Assembly (NCBI GenBank): GCA_030744755.1
Contig: JASLPY010000036.1
Span: 1-50,568 of the forward strand
DNA from: Kiritimatiellia bacterium
GTDB taxonomy: Bacteria; Verrucomicrobiota; Kiritimatiellia; UBA8416; JADHWI01
Length of the DNA stretch: 50,568 nucleotides
Direction: 5' to 3'
The position numbers and the translations under genes were made by a program. Each line of letters opens with the position of its first letter. Within the stretch, counting starts at the first letter, position 1. Of the stretch, positions 41,731 through 50,568 are shown piece by piece. A model generated the notes under the pieces. The model was not told the DNA's origin, made no database searches, and worked only from the letters and a program-made list of their open reading frames with translations.

Positions 41731-44648
41731 CTACTGGAAGAGTCGCGACAAGAAAGCTTTCTTCAGGGGTACTGGCAAGGTGGTTCGCTATCCCACTGCT
41801 TCTTCTTTCCCTGGTCCTGCTGGCCGGCTGTGCCTCTCCGCAGATGAAGGGAACTCCGTTCTACAGCGGTGAGTACAAGGTGCGTCAGGGGCCAGTCGAG
41901 GACAGGGTGAATATCTGGCCGCTTCTCTATTTTCGAGATCCTGCACTGTCGGTTCTCTGGCCGCTGATGGAACTCACGGAAGACCATTTTGCACTTCGAC
42001 CGCTATGTTCCGTTTACGGATTGGACGGTGATGACAGGGTTGTGAACGTGTTGTGGCCGATTGCCCGCTTTGACACCGATGCGGGCGAGAACCGGATCTT
42101 TCCGGTGTATTGGGGCAAGAACTATGCATTCGTTCTGCCTCTTTACTGGCACCAGCGCAAGCCGCAAGTGGACGGTGTGTCCGACATGCTTGTTCCTCTG
42201 TGGTCCTATTCGAAAGACAGATCCGGGTACAATACCCATGTTATGTGGCCGGTATTCAATGTTAAGGATCGCCCCGAGGAGAAAGGAGGGCGAGTCTGGC
42301 CGCTGGGGGGTAGCTATTCCAGAGGACAGAATAGCTACTCGTTTGCCCTGTGGCCCCTGGGGCACCGGTGGTCAGGACCGGATGAGACCGGAAGCGCTGT
42401 GCTGCCCCTCTACGCGCATATGAAAGGACCTGACGAATCGGTCTTCTTCTCCCTGCCTTATTCGTGTTCTGAGTCTCAGAACGGCGACTATTGGCGCTTG
42501 GTTCCTCCATTGTTCTACAACGCCAAAGGTGAGAATGGTTCGATTCTTCTTACCCCTCTTTACAGTTCGGGAGAGTCGAGCGACGGCAAGCGAAAATGGT
42601 CCTTGCTGCTTCCCGTCTACTTCGCGTCTGCCGACGGAGATCGCAAGGTTCGCGCTTCCCTGCTTGGCTTCTCATCCCAGGAGGGCAGCAATATGGGCTG
42701 GATGCTGTTTCCCCTGCTTTCCGGCGGCAAAAAAGGGAAGGACGGCGGTGAGGCGTGGATGCTCGGCCCGGTGGCTCATGCTTCATGGGGCGACCAGAAG
42801 GGGCAGCATCACGTGTTCCCGTTCTATCTCAAGTCGGAGAAGCCAGAGGGATCCATGTTTCTTTCCCTGCCGTGGTCCAGCTCAGAGCGGGCTTCGGGAG
42901 AATCATGGCAATTCTCACCACTCGTCTATTTCAAGACGAAGGACAGCGACGGCGAGACATTGCTCACGCCGCTTTATGCCAGGGGAAGCTCCGCATCGAA
43001 AGAGAGTGATTGGCAAACCGTTCTGCCTCTTTACTACCGCAGGACAGATCCCGACGGGGAACTGTTCACGACACTGCTCGGAGGAGTGCGGAAAGGTCCT
43101 GACGGAAAAAGATGGATGATCTATCCGCTCCTGTCATGGGGAAATAGAAAGGACGAGAACCGCGAGTTCTGGGCCTTTGCTCCCATGGTTCACGCGAAAT
43201 GGGACGCAGAGACGTCCTCTCACCACGTACTGCCCCTTTACTACTGGAATGGGGAGAAGGAGACCCTGGTCTCACCGCTGCTTTCTAAATGGGAAGGAAA
43301 GAGCGGGAAGAAGAACACGCTGATCCCTCCTGCCCTGACGATGGTCTCGTCCGACGAAGACACGAAGGAGATCTGGAGCGCAGCGGGACTCGTTCACCTG
43401 GGATGGGGCGAGGATATCCGGTCGCAGCACGTGCTGCCAATCTTCTACAATAACCGTGAAACGGGGACATTCGTTTCTCCGGTTGCCGCCCGATGGCGGA
43501 CTGACGAGGGGCGTGAAGTTTCGGTGGTTCCTCCCGCTCTTTCATGGCTTATCGGCGGCGAGAAGCGAAAAGACCTGTGGATGGGGGGCGGACTTGCGCA
43601 TTTGAGCTGGGGTGAGGAGCGTGGTGCGCAGCACGTGTTTCCCGTCTTCTATGAGAACCCGAACACCGGCACGATGGTTACGCCTCTGATAGCGAAATGG
43701 AAGGACGAAAACAAAGACTACACTGTATTTCCTCCTCTTCTCTCCGGTTACTGGGAGGACGGTACAACGTTCAGTATTGCGGCGCTGCTTGGTCTCTTCC
43801 AGAACAGGACCAACCGGAAGAGCGGCAAGTCATCAGGTCACATGCTTCCGTTCTACCTTTACGACGAGGATGAGGTCTTCTACACGCCGCTTTTCGGATG
43901 GAACAAAGATAAGAGGGACGGCTTCTTCTATCCGTTGACCCCGCTTGCAGGAGTCAGGACTGGCGAGAGATACAGTGGGGGGTGGTTGTTTCCATTCTAT
44001 TCCCACCGCAGGGATAAGAAGACGGGTAGTCGCAAGGATACTTTCCTTTGGGGCGGCTACTCCTCCGATGGAAAAACAAGCCGGTGCCAGATGTTTCCGT
44101 TGTTCGGCTACAGGAATATGGGTGATATCGACAAGGCTGATCGTGATGTGACGGGGTTTTCGCAGCACGGGAAGCGTTTCTGGTGCCTGCCTGCCTGCTG
44201 GTATCAGAATACGCTGAACAGTTTTGGGAAGGGCGCCTTGAAAGAAGGGACGGTCCACATGCGGATCAAGAAGCACGGCTTCTTCCCTTTGTGGAGTCAC
44301 AAAAGCCGTAGAAATGAAGATGGCGCTGAAGAGTTTGTCAGCGGTTCGGTCCTTCTGAAACTTTTTGACTACGAGCGGGAGGTCCTGCCGCCTGCACCGG
44401 GTGAGGAATTGAACGAATACACTCGCAAAAGAATCCTGTGGCGTATCTGGCATTACGAGAAGTCCAACGACGAGGTCAGTGTAGATACCTTTCCGTTCAT
44501 TACCTATGACAGCAGGCCGGACGGATTCAAGAAGGTGAGTTTTATATGGCGAATGTTCAGGTACGAGAAGAACAAGGACGGGCGGAACCTGGATCTGCTG
44601 TTCATTCCGCTCATGAGGACAAAGGACAGCGACAAGAGTAACGACTGA
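41727..44648 (+). CDS. Large repeat-rich lipoprotein of unknown function
   Basis: A 973-residue protein. The N-terminus is a lipoprotein signal with lipobox LLAGCAS and acylated Cys35. The mature chain consists of many irregular repeats of 20-60 residues, each with a short hydrophobic word such as WPLLYF, FPVYWG, VLPLYW, LTPLYS, VFPFYL, separated by charged turns of the DGDR or KDG type. The pattern suggests a long beta-solenoid or propeller-like structure on the outer membrane. Tryptophan and tyrosine content is high. I do not recognise the family. It overlaps the preceding lipid-recycling gene by four bases and the hydrolase gene begins right after, so it belongs to the sigma-54-led operon. 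Confidence 0.8.
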   Translation: MTTGRVATRKLSSGVLARWFAIPLLLLSLVLLAGCASPQMKGTPFYSGEYKVRQGPVEDRVNIWPLLYFRDPALSVLWPLMELTEDHFALRPLCSVYGLDGDDRVVNVLWPIARFDTDAGENRIFPVYWGKNYAFVLPLYWHQRKPQVDGVSDMLVPLWSYSKDRSGYNTHVMWPVFNVKDRPEEKGGRVWPLGGSYSRGQNSYSFALWPLGHRWSGPDETGSAVLPLYAHMKGPDESVFFSLPYSCSESQNGDYWRLVPPLFYNAKGENGSILLTPLYSSGESSDGKRKWSLLLPVYFASADGDRKVRASLLGFSSQEGSNMGWMLFPLLSGGKKGKDGGEAWMLGPVAHASWGDQKGQHHVFPFYLKSEKPEGSMFLSLPWSSSERASGESWQFSPLVYFKTKDSDGETLLTPLYARGSSASKESDWQTVLPLYYRRTDPDGELFTTLLGGVRKGPDGKRWMIYPLLSWGNRKDENREFWAFAPMVHAKWDAETSSHHVLPLYYWNGEKETLVSPLLSKWEGKSGKKNTLIPPALTMVSSDEDTKEIWSAAGLVHLGWGEDIRSQHVLPIFYNNRETGTFVSPVAARWRTDEGREVSVVPPALSWLIGGEKRKDLWMGGGLAHLSWGEERGAQHVFPVFYENPNTGTMVTPLIAKWKDENKDYTVFPPLLSGYWEDGTTFSIAALLGLFQNRTNRKSGKSSGHMLPFYLYDEDEVFYTPLFGWNKDKRDGFFYPLTPLAGVRTGERYSGGWLFPFYSHRRDKKTGSRKDTFLWGGYSSDGKTSRCQMFPLFGYRNMGDIDKADRDVTGFSQHGKRFWCLPACWYQNTLNSFGKGALKEGTVHMRIKKHGFFPLWSHKSRRNEDGAEEFVSGSVLLKLFDYEREVLPPAPGEELNEYTRKRILWRIWHYEKSNDEVSVDTFPFITYDSRPDGFKKVSFIWRMFRYEKNKDGRNLDLLFIPLMRTKDSDKSND

Positions 44649-44690
44649 TTGAAGATAGAACGAAAACGACAGCAGGTAAAGGTGTCTCCG

Positions 44691-45530
44691 ATGACGGGAA
44701 CTGTTTTGACTATTCTGAAAATAGGTGCGGCAGCCTATGCGGGACTGTGCATGCTCGTTTTCGCGAAGCAATCCGGATATATCTATCTTCCTGACAGGCA
44801 GGTAACCGGCACTCCGGCGGATGCGGGTATGCCTTTTGAGAACGTGCCCCTTGTGACGAGCGACGGCGTATCGATCCATGCCTGGTTTGTGCCCGCGGCC
44901 GGTGATTCCGCTGCGAAGGGCCGGACGCTGTTGTTCTGCCACGGAAACGCGGGCGATATTGCAGACCGTATCTACTCGCTGCAAACGTTCCATAATATGG
45001 GATTCAACGTTATGGCGTTTGACTACCGTGGATACGGGAATAGTGCGGGGAAACCCAGTGAGCATGGAACCTACGAAGATGCCAGGGCCGCCTGGCGCTA
45101 TCTTACGGACGCGAGGGGAATCCCCCCCGGGAGCATAGCTCTCTTCGGAAGGTCGCTCGGGGCAGCGGTTGCCTGTGAGTTGGCCACTGAGCTGGATGCG
45201 GGCGCCCTTTTGATGGAGTCTACATTCAGCTCCGCACCGGACATGGCGAAAATGATGTTTCCTTATCTGCCCTGCAGAATGCTCTGCAGGTTCAAGTACG
45301 ACTCCGTTTCCAAAATCGACAAGGTCAACATGCCCGTCCTGGTGGCCCACAGCCCCTTGGATGAGATGATTCCTTTTGCGCACGGGAGAAAGCTGTTTGA
45401 AGCCGCACGTGAGCCCAAGATGTTTATAGAGACGACAGGCGAACACAATACCGGAGGGTTGGATAACGACCCGGCGTACCGGGCAGCCTTCGCGGCCTTT
45501 ATTGCAGAGAACGTGGCCGGGGACAAGTAG
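44691..45530 (+). CDS. Membrane-anchored alpha/beta hydrolase (BEM46/YqkD-like)
   Basis: About 279 residues. An N-terminal signal-anchor (LKIGAAAYAGLCMLVFA) is followed by a serine hydrolase domain: LFCHGNAGDIADR (oxyanion region), nucleophile elbow FGRSLGAAVA, the acidic residue in AHSPLDEMIPF and the catalytic His in GEHN. The ATG at 44691 has AAAGGTG six bases upstream; a TTG at 44649 directly after the lipoprotein stop is also in frame. Substrate unknown; with its neighbours, a lipid or ester in the envelope is a reasonable guess. Confidence 0.88.
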   Translation: MTGTVLTILKIGAAAYAGLCMLVFAKQSGYIYLPDRQVTGTPADAGMPFENVPLVTSDGVSIHAWFVPAAGDSAAKGRTLLFCHGNAGDIADRIYSLQTFHNMGFNVMAFDYRGYGNSAGKPSEHGTYEDARAAWRYLTDARGIPPGSIALFGRSLGAAVACELATELDAGALLMESTFSSAPDMAKMMFPYLPCRMLCRFKYDSVSKIDKVNMPVLVAHSPLDEMIPFAHGRKLFEAAREPKMFIETTGEHNTGGLDNDPAYRAAFAAFIAENVAGDK

Positions 45531-45562
45531 GATGCCGCCGAGGAAGGACTGAGAGGAGTACG

Positions 45563-48088
45563 ATGGACGAAGAAGTGATGATATTCCTGTTGTTGACCTT
45601 GCTGACGATTGGCCTGGTTCTGTCACCAGTTGTATCCCTTTGCTTCATCATTGGCATCAAGCGCCGTCTGAAGCGGTTGCATGATGATCACGACAAGGTG
45701 TCGCACAAGGTGGATCGATTAACTGCTGCCATTGAAAAGACCCCGGTAAGATCATCCGTCGAGGTGAAGGCACAGCCCCCGAAGCCGGCAGTTGTTGCGC
45801 AGAAGGCGCCGGTGCAGAAGAAGGTGGAGGTTGCTCCGCCGGTGCATGGGAAACCTGCACCTCCCCGCAAAGCTCTTTTCCCGTCTGTCGATGCCTCCGC
45901 CCGTTTGAAGAAGGTTGCGGCCAGGGTCGCGCCGGTTCTAAGTGAAAGCAAGCCTTCAAAGGTTGTCGAATCTGTTCGTGAAGTACTGGCTTCGATGTGG
46001 AACTGGATACTGGTTGGCGAGCAACACCGGCCCAAGAACGTAAGTGCCGAATATGCCATTGCAAGTACCTGGCTTCTGCGGGTGAGTATTGTTGCCCTTG
46101 TCACCGGTGTTGTTTTCTTCCTGAAATGGTCCGTTGACCAGAATCTGATTGGCCCCGCCGGGCGTGTGGCCGTGGCCATCGCCTTCGGCGTTGGCATGCT
46201 GATTTTGGGAATGAGATTACTCGATAAGAAGTATCATCTGATCGGACAGGGACTTCTCGGGGGTGGAATACTGACGTTGTACTTCAGTGTCTTTGCCATG
46301 GGACCGATGTATGAACTGGTGAGTACCCCCATTGCGTACTCCCTGATGGTGGTGGTTACCGTTGCGGCCGGGATTATGTCGGTCTCCGTAAACTCCATGC
46401 TGAGCGCGATCCTGGGAATAGCGGGTGGCTACATGACTCCTGTCCTCCTGCCGGCGGGAGACCTTGGCCTGTCCGCGCTCTATGGGTACATGCTCATCTT
46501 GTCTGTTGGGATTCTCGGTGTTGCCCGGGCCAGGAACTGGCGTTTGCTGAACTATCTTGGCTTCATCGCTACCTACGTCCTGTTTTACAGGTCTCTCAAC
46601 GTATACACGGTGTCTGATTTTCCGGTGGCCGTATCTTTTCTTGCGGCCTTTTTCGTTATCCATTCCGCCACTGTTTACGTATACAACATCCTGAGGGGCA
46701 AAACATCCACAACGCTTGAAGTCATTCACTTGGTCGCGAACGCCGTGATGCTGGCCTGGGCCGGCTACTGGCTGATATCCGGTGCTTACGGCAGACCTTA
46801 TCCATCTATCATGTCGCTCGCCGTCGCCGTCTTCTACATGTGCCACATTCTCATGTTTCTGAATAGGAAGCTGATTGACCGCAAGTTGCTCGTGACGCTT
46901 ATTGCTCTTGCGGGGGCATTCACTACCTGGACTCTTCCTCTAGTGCTGGAAAAAGAATCGCTGACAATCAGTCTCTCCCTTCTGGCGTTCATGTTCCTGT
47001 GGCTTGGACGGAAGATGCAGAGCAACTTTATTCAACAGCTCGGTTATCTCGTGTATCTTGCCATTTTCTACCGCCTGGCATTCCTGGATTTGCCGCGGAA
47101 CTTCGGTCTCATGTACGGTGAGGAAGTGCCGGCATCGGAGTACTGGCGGCAAATGCTTCAGCGGCTCTGGACCTTTGGCACGTCGATAGGATCCGTTTTG
47201 GCGGCCTTTATCCTTCAGCGCAAGGAATCCCTTCCCGAGGAGGATCTGGCGGTGCCGCCGGCGAACGATGTTGGCACTTCGGTCGATCGCAAGTTTGGCT
47301 CAAGTACCTTCTTCTGGGCGGGGCTGTTGCTTGCTTTCGCGTTTGTTCATCTCGAGCTGAACTCCATGTTCATGTACTGCGCCCCGCTGCGGTTGCCCGT
47401 CTTGAGCGTGTTGTGGTGTGGGATGGCGGCCTGGCTGCTGTGGCGGTTCGTTGATGGTAAGTGTGCTGACACCGGGCTGTTTGCCGTGGGATCCATCTTC
47501 CTCATTGTTGCCCTTATCAAGCTGATTTCCTTTGACCTTGCTGCATGGGGCTTCTGTGGACGCTTCATCTACCAGATGGAGTACAGTCTCGCATATGCCG
47601 GTGCGAGGTTGCTGGATTATGGGGTCATCATGGCTCTTCTGTTTACGGTCTGGTGGTGGCTCTCGTCATCTGCGGATTTCAAGGAGCTTAACCCGTCAAG
47701 CTCGCGGAAAGTCACGTTGCTGTTCGGGTATTCGGGACTGGTGCTGTTCTTCATGTATGCGACCCTGGAGCTCAATAGTCTGCTTTACTGGTGTCTCACG
47801 GATTTCCAGGAGGGCGGAGTATCAATTCTGTGGGCAATCTTCGCCATTTGCTTCATATGTGCGGGCATATGGAAAGGTGTGAGGGCACTCCGTTACATCG
47901 GGCTGGTGCTGTTTTGCATCGTGGTGGGCAAGGTGTTCCTTGTCGATCTGAGTGACATGGAGATGATTTACAGGGTAATTGCGTTCATGGTTGTCGGTGT
48001 TGCCCTCATGCTGGGAGCATTCGCCTACATTCATTCGAGCCGGAAGTTCGAATCGGGAACAGAGAGCTCTGAAGGGCAAGAGAAATGA
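45563..48088 (+). CDS. DUF2339 multi-pass membrane protein
   Basis: An 841-residue integral membrane protein. One N-terminal membrane helix and a short coiled coil (KRRLKRLHDDHDKVSHKVDRL) precede a Pro/Lys-rich linker to about 115. From about 165 on there are roughly twenty membrane helices with the DUF2339 hallmark region WLLRVSIVALVTGVVFFLKW, RVAVAIAFGVGMLILG and LIGQGLLGGGILTLYFSVFA. The function of the family is not known. AGGAG precedes the ATG by four bases. It overlaps the DUF3999 gene by four bases, and DUF2339 with DUF3999 is a recurrent pair. Confidence 0.92.
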   Translation: MDEEVMIFLLLTLLTIGLVLSPVVSLCFIIGIKRRLKRLHDDHDKVSHKVDRLTAAIEKTPVRSSVEVKAQPPKPAVVAQKAPVQKKVEVAPPVHGKPAPPRKALFPSVDASARLKKVAARVAPVLSESKPSKVVESVREVLASMWNWILVGEQHRPKNVSAEYAIASTWLLRVSIVALVTGVVFFLKWSVDQNLIGPAGRVAVAIAFGVGMLILGMRLLDKKYHLIGQGLLGGGILTLYFSVFAMGPMYELVSTPIAYSLMVVVTVAAGIMSVSVNSMLSAILGIAGGYMTPVLLPAGDLGLSALYGYMLILSVGILGVARARNWRLLNYLGFIATYVLFYRSLNVYTVSDFPVAVSFLAAFFVIHSATVYVYNILRGKTSTTLEVIHLVANAVMLAWAGYWLISGAYGRPYPSIMSLAVAVFYMCHILMFLNRKLIDRKLLVTLIALAGAFTTWTLPLVLEKESLTISLSLLAFMFLWLGRKMQSNFIQQLGYLVYLAIFYRLAFLDLPRNFGLMYGEEVPASEYWRQMLQRLWTFGTSIGSVLAAFILQRKESLPEEDLAVPPANDVGTSVDRKFGSSTFFWAGLLLAFAFVHLELNSMFMYCAPLRLPVLSVLWCGMAAWLLWRFVDGKCADTGLFAVGSIFLIVALIKLISFDLAAWGFCGRFIYQMEYSLAYAGARLLDYGVIMALLFTVWWWLSSSADFKELNPSSSRKVTLLFGYSGLVLFFMYATLELNSLLYWCLTDFQEGGVSILWAIFAICFICAGIWKGVRALRYIGLVLFCIVVGKVFLVDLSDMEMIYRVIAFMVVGVALMLGAFAYIHSSRKFESGTESSEGQEK

Positions 48089-49509
48089 AGTTGAGGAGAC
48101 GGCAGATGAGAACTGGAATCCGCGTGGGGAGGGGACGAGTATCGAGGTATGCCGCTACGACTCTCTTTCTCGCGTGCCTTGGGTTCACCGGCATTGTCAA
48201 CGCCGGCCTCGATACCCCGGAGTACCCGTTTCGGAAGCTTCTCGAACCGGCAGGAGAGGAGACGGCTCGCGGCGAGCTGGGATCAAGCGAGATCGACGAA
48301 GAGGTCTTCGCCAAGGTGGAGCGCGGCTTTGTCAACCTGAGGGTTGTGGACGACAATGACAGTGATGTGCCGGTTGTGGTTCGCCGGCGTGCGACGGCGA
48401 GAAAGCACGGTCATGAGGCAGCTATTGGCTCAGAAACCGTTAGTTTTGAGACCTTTCCCACAAACAGGGTGGAGATCAGACTCAGGGTCAAAGAGAAAGG
48501 AAATCCAGCGGCGACGGCCGTGGTGCTTAAGTCGAGGGTCAGGAACTTCGAGAAACAGGTTAGCGTCTCCGGTAGTAACGATGGGCGCACGTGGAAACTC
48601 ATCACGAAGAACATGCCCATATTCGACTACTCACGTTTCATAGATGTCAGGAACGAACGTATAGACTTCAAGCCATCCGCTTTCGCTTTCTTCAAGCTCG
48701 AGATCACGAACATATCGGAATCTCACCAGTCCCCGCTCACGCGGATTGCGAAGGAAACGACGGGAGGAACCCTGGCTTCGGAGATAGAGAGAACCAGTTT
48801 TCAGAGGAGTGACTTTCGTATTGAAGATATCGAGCTGATACAGAAGAAGACATCAACGCGATATGCGGATGTCAGGCGAGGGTACAGCACCGGGAATCTC
48901 CTTTCCGAAGTTGATGACGAAAAGAAGCAGAGCGTCGTTACCTTTGACACGGCAAGAACGCCACTGACTCGACTTTCTGTCAAGGTCGACAGCGCGAACT
49001 TCAATCGTGCGATTCTTATTGAGGGATCGGATGATGAAGATGCCAGGCCCAAGTGGCGGAGAATTCTGTCCACGCGCATTGGTAGAATCAGTCTCGGGAG
49101 CTTCCGGCAGGAGAAGACGGCAATTGACCTGGGTGGCGAACGACGTTTCAGGCGCTACCGTCTTACGATCGACAACCTCGATAATCCGGCGCTTTTCATC
49201 CTGGGGGTCAGCGCCGAAGGACCGGCCTACGAACTGGTGTTCTATCGAACCCCCGGCAAACAGTACCATGCGCTTTACGGTGCTGCCGGTGCCTCGCTTC
49301 CCAAGTATGACATCGGGAGCGTGTTGACAAAGGCCAAGGATGCGGAAACTGTGAAGTATCGCCTCGGACAGCAGGAAGAGAACCCTGGTTTCCGGACTGG
49401 AAGGGGAATTGGGCTGGACGGGAAGAAAATGATGGTTGTGGCTATTCTGGCCATGGTGGGGGTATTGTTCTGGCTGGTACTCAAGACACTCAAGCGTGTC
49501 GAGGTATAG
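48085..49509 (+). CDS. DUF3999 family exported, membrane-anchored protein
   Basis: A 474-residue protein with a signal sequence at about 24-45 (ATTLFLACLGFTGIVNAG), a strand-rich periplasmic part (VEIRLRVKEKGNPAATAVVL, VSVSGSNDGRTWKLI, and VLIEGS-like RAILIEGSDD, which resemble discoidin-type sandwiches), and a C-terminal membrane helix (MMVVAILAMVGVLFWLVL). Architecture and gene order fit DUF3999, the usual partner of DUF2339. Likely forms a complex with the upstream protein; function unknown. Confidence 0.88.
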   Translation: MKLRRRQMRTGIRVGRGRVSRYAATTLFLACLGFTGIVNAGLDTPEYPFRKLLEPAGEETARGELGSSEIDEEVFAKVERGFVNLRVVDDNDSDVPVVVRRRATARKHGHEAAIGSETVSFETFPTNRVEIRLRVKEKGNPAATAVVLKSRVRNFEKQVSVSGSNDGRTWKLITKNMPIFDYSRFIDVRNERIDFKPSAFAFFKLEITNISESHQSPLTRIAKETTGGTLASEIERTSFQRSDFRIEDIELIQKKTSTRYADVRRGYSTGNLLSEVDDEKKQSVVTFDTARTPLTRLSVKVDSANFNRAILIEGSDDEDARPKWRRILSTRIGRISLGSFRQEKTAIDLGGERRFRRYRLTIDNLDNPALFILGVSAEGPAYELVFYRTPGKQYHALYGAAGASLPKYDIGSVLTKAKDAETVKYRLGQQEENPGFRTGRGIGLDGKKMMVVAILAMVGVLFWLVLKTLKRVEV

Positions 49510-49541
49510 CGATGGCGGTCTGGTCTGTATGACCTGGTGTT

Positions 49542-50426
49542 ATGAGTGATGAATCGACAGCTGAAAGCTCCGGGGTGCAGCGGGTTGCGTGGGTTGGCCT
49601 CCTGGGGAACCTTGCCCTGTGCGCTGTGAAGTTCGTCGCGGGTACCGCCGGCAGGAGCCAGGCCGTGGTAGCTGATGCCGTGCACAGTCTTTCGGATTCG
49701 GTTACCGACGTGGCGGTCATCGTTGGCGCCCGGTACTGGACGAGGAGCGCGGACGCCGATCATCCCTACGGACATCGCAGGATAGAGACGCTCGTAACCA
49801 TATTCGTCGGCGGTGTCCTTCTTGTTGCAGGCCTTGGAGTCGGTTGGCGGGCTATACTCAGTTTCAGGGTTCAGGACCAGGATACCCCCAGCCTGATTGC
49901 CCTTATGGCCGCGCTGCTTTCCGTCGTGTGCAAGGAGTTGCTCTATCATTTGACGATGAAGCGGGGCAAAGAGCTCAAGAGCCGTTCTTTGCAGGCCAAT
50001 GCACTCCATCACCGGTCCGATGCGTTCAGTTCAATTCCGGCATCTGCCGCCGTTGCCTGCGCGCTATTCTTCCCTGATTGGCAGTTTCTGGACACGGTGG
50101 GCGCGGTTGTGGTAGCCGTATTCATTCTTCACGCGGCATACAGGATCATCTGGCCGGCCCTGAGTGAAATCACCGAACACGGTGCGCCGTCCGAGGTGCG
50201 TGCCATGATAACCGAGATAGCCGCAGCCGTTGAGGGAGTCAAAGAGGTCCACGGGTTCCGGAGTCGCTACGTTGGTTCTCACCTGCACATTGATCTGCAC
50301 GCACTTGTGGAGGCATCCATGAGGGTGGATGCTGCCCACGAGATTGCCAGCACTATAAGCCGAAGGGTGATTCGGGAAGTAAGCGATGTTCGGGATGTCG
50401 TTGTTCATATAGAGCCAGAGAACTGA
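49542..50426 (+). CDS. Cation diffusion facilitator family transporter
   Basis: A 294-residue divalent metal/proton antiporter. About six membrane helices; metal-site HxxxD motifs in helix 2 (DAVHSLSDS) and helix 5 (LHHRSDAFSS), the DHPYGHRRIE loop, and a cytoplasmic ferredoxin-like domain from about 210 (VEGVKEVHGFRSRYVGSHLHIDLHALV). Probably exports zinc, iron or manganese; the metal cannot be told from sequence. It starts 32 bases after DUF3999 with a weak binding site, so it may be the last gene of the operon. Confidence 0.95.
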   Translation: MSDESTAESSGVQRVAWVGLLGNLALCAVKFVAGTAGRSQAVVADAVHSLSDSVTDVAVIVGARYWTRSADADHPYGHRRIETLVTIFVGGVLLVAGLGVGWRAILSFRVQDQDTPSLIALMAALLSVVCKELLYHLTMKRGKELKSRSLQANALHHRSDAFSSIPASAAVACALFFPDWQFLDTVGAVVVAVFILHAAYRIIWPALSEITEHGAPSEVRAMITEIAAAVEGVKEVHGFRSRYVGSHLHIDLHALVEASMRVDAAHEIASTISRRVIREVSDVRDVVVHIEPEN

Positions 50427-50568
50427 TACTGCCCCAGTTTCAGCCCCGTTTAGCCCCTGTTCAGTCACTCAGTCGCCTTCTTTCTTGAGCTATCTGCGTT
50501 GTGAAATAGATCAACGGTGGCAGGGTGAAACGGGGGTACGAGATTTTGTTTACCCCACAGCACAAGGG

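Noticed and set aside
50427..50568. Gene start at the right edge
   Set aside because: The last 142 bases show no binding site with a credible open frame; nothing can be supported there.

Overview
This window reads as a piece of chromosome from a Gram-negative bacterium of the PVC group, most likely Kiritimatiellota or Lentisphaerota. Support comes from a full set of lipopolysaccharide genes (ADP-heptose-type kinase, kdsB, kdsA, lptC, lptA, lptB, lptF/G-type permease, fabZ, lpxA), a type II secretin with its ATPase and platform protein, two planctomycete-style multiheme proteins with a hydrazine-synthase-alpha-like core, and many intergenic palindromic repeats of the kinds I associate with that group. 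The phylum call is an inference; no rRNA gene is present.

Layout. 1-3460: an AT-richer DUF3883 nuclease-like gene beside two convergent tyrosine recombinases, one of them a clear integron integrase, with no cassette array visible. 3461-10550: two large secreted heme proteins on the minus strand, separated by GC-rich hairpins. 10950-15740: housekeeping genes tadA (minus), then dnaX, ybaB, recR and a yggS-type PLP protein, interrupted by three structured repeat elements; the one before dnaX is about 410 bp with nested inverted repeats. 15956-22437: an overlapping run for heptose/KDO synthesis and LPS export that leads into hpf and hprK, then HPr and enzyme I of the PTS (to 24505). 24846-27546: metK and ahcY, the methyl cycle. 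27640-31646: OmpA-like protein, LptF-type permease, a striking G/C homopolymer stretch, fabZ and lpxA. 31671-36353: gspD, gspE, gspF.

36530-50426 is the most interesting part. A sigma-54 activator with an intact GAFTGA motif is transcribed away from a large gene fusing a lysophospholipid transporter, an acyltransferase and an acyl-ACP/CoA ligase. The shared intergenic region carries an exact match to the -24/-12 sigma-54 consensus and, upstream of it, a 12-bp-arm inverted repeat placed where an activator site belongs. The fusion gene is followed with tiny gaps or 4-nt overlaps by a 973-residue repeat-rich lipoprotein, an alpha/beta hydrolase, a DUF2339 multi-pass protein, a DUF3999 protein and a cation diffusion facilitator. 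Together this looks like a sigma-54-controlled envelope maintenance operon.

Most of the rest is ordinary core genome. Start codons were chosen from ribosome binding sites and family alignments from memory; no database search was possible.
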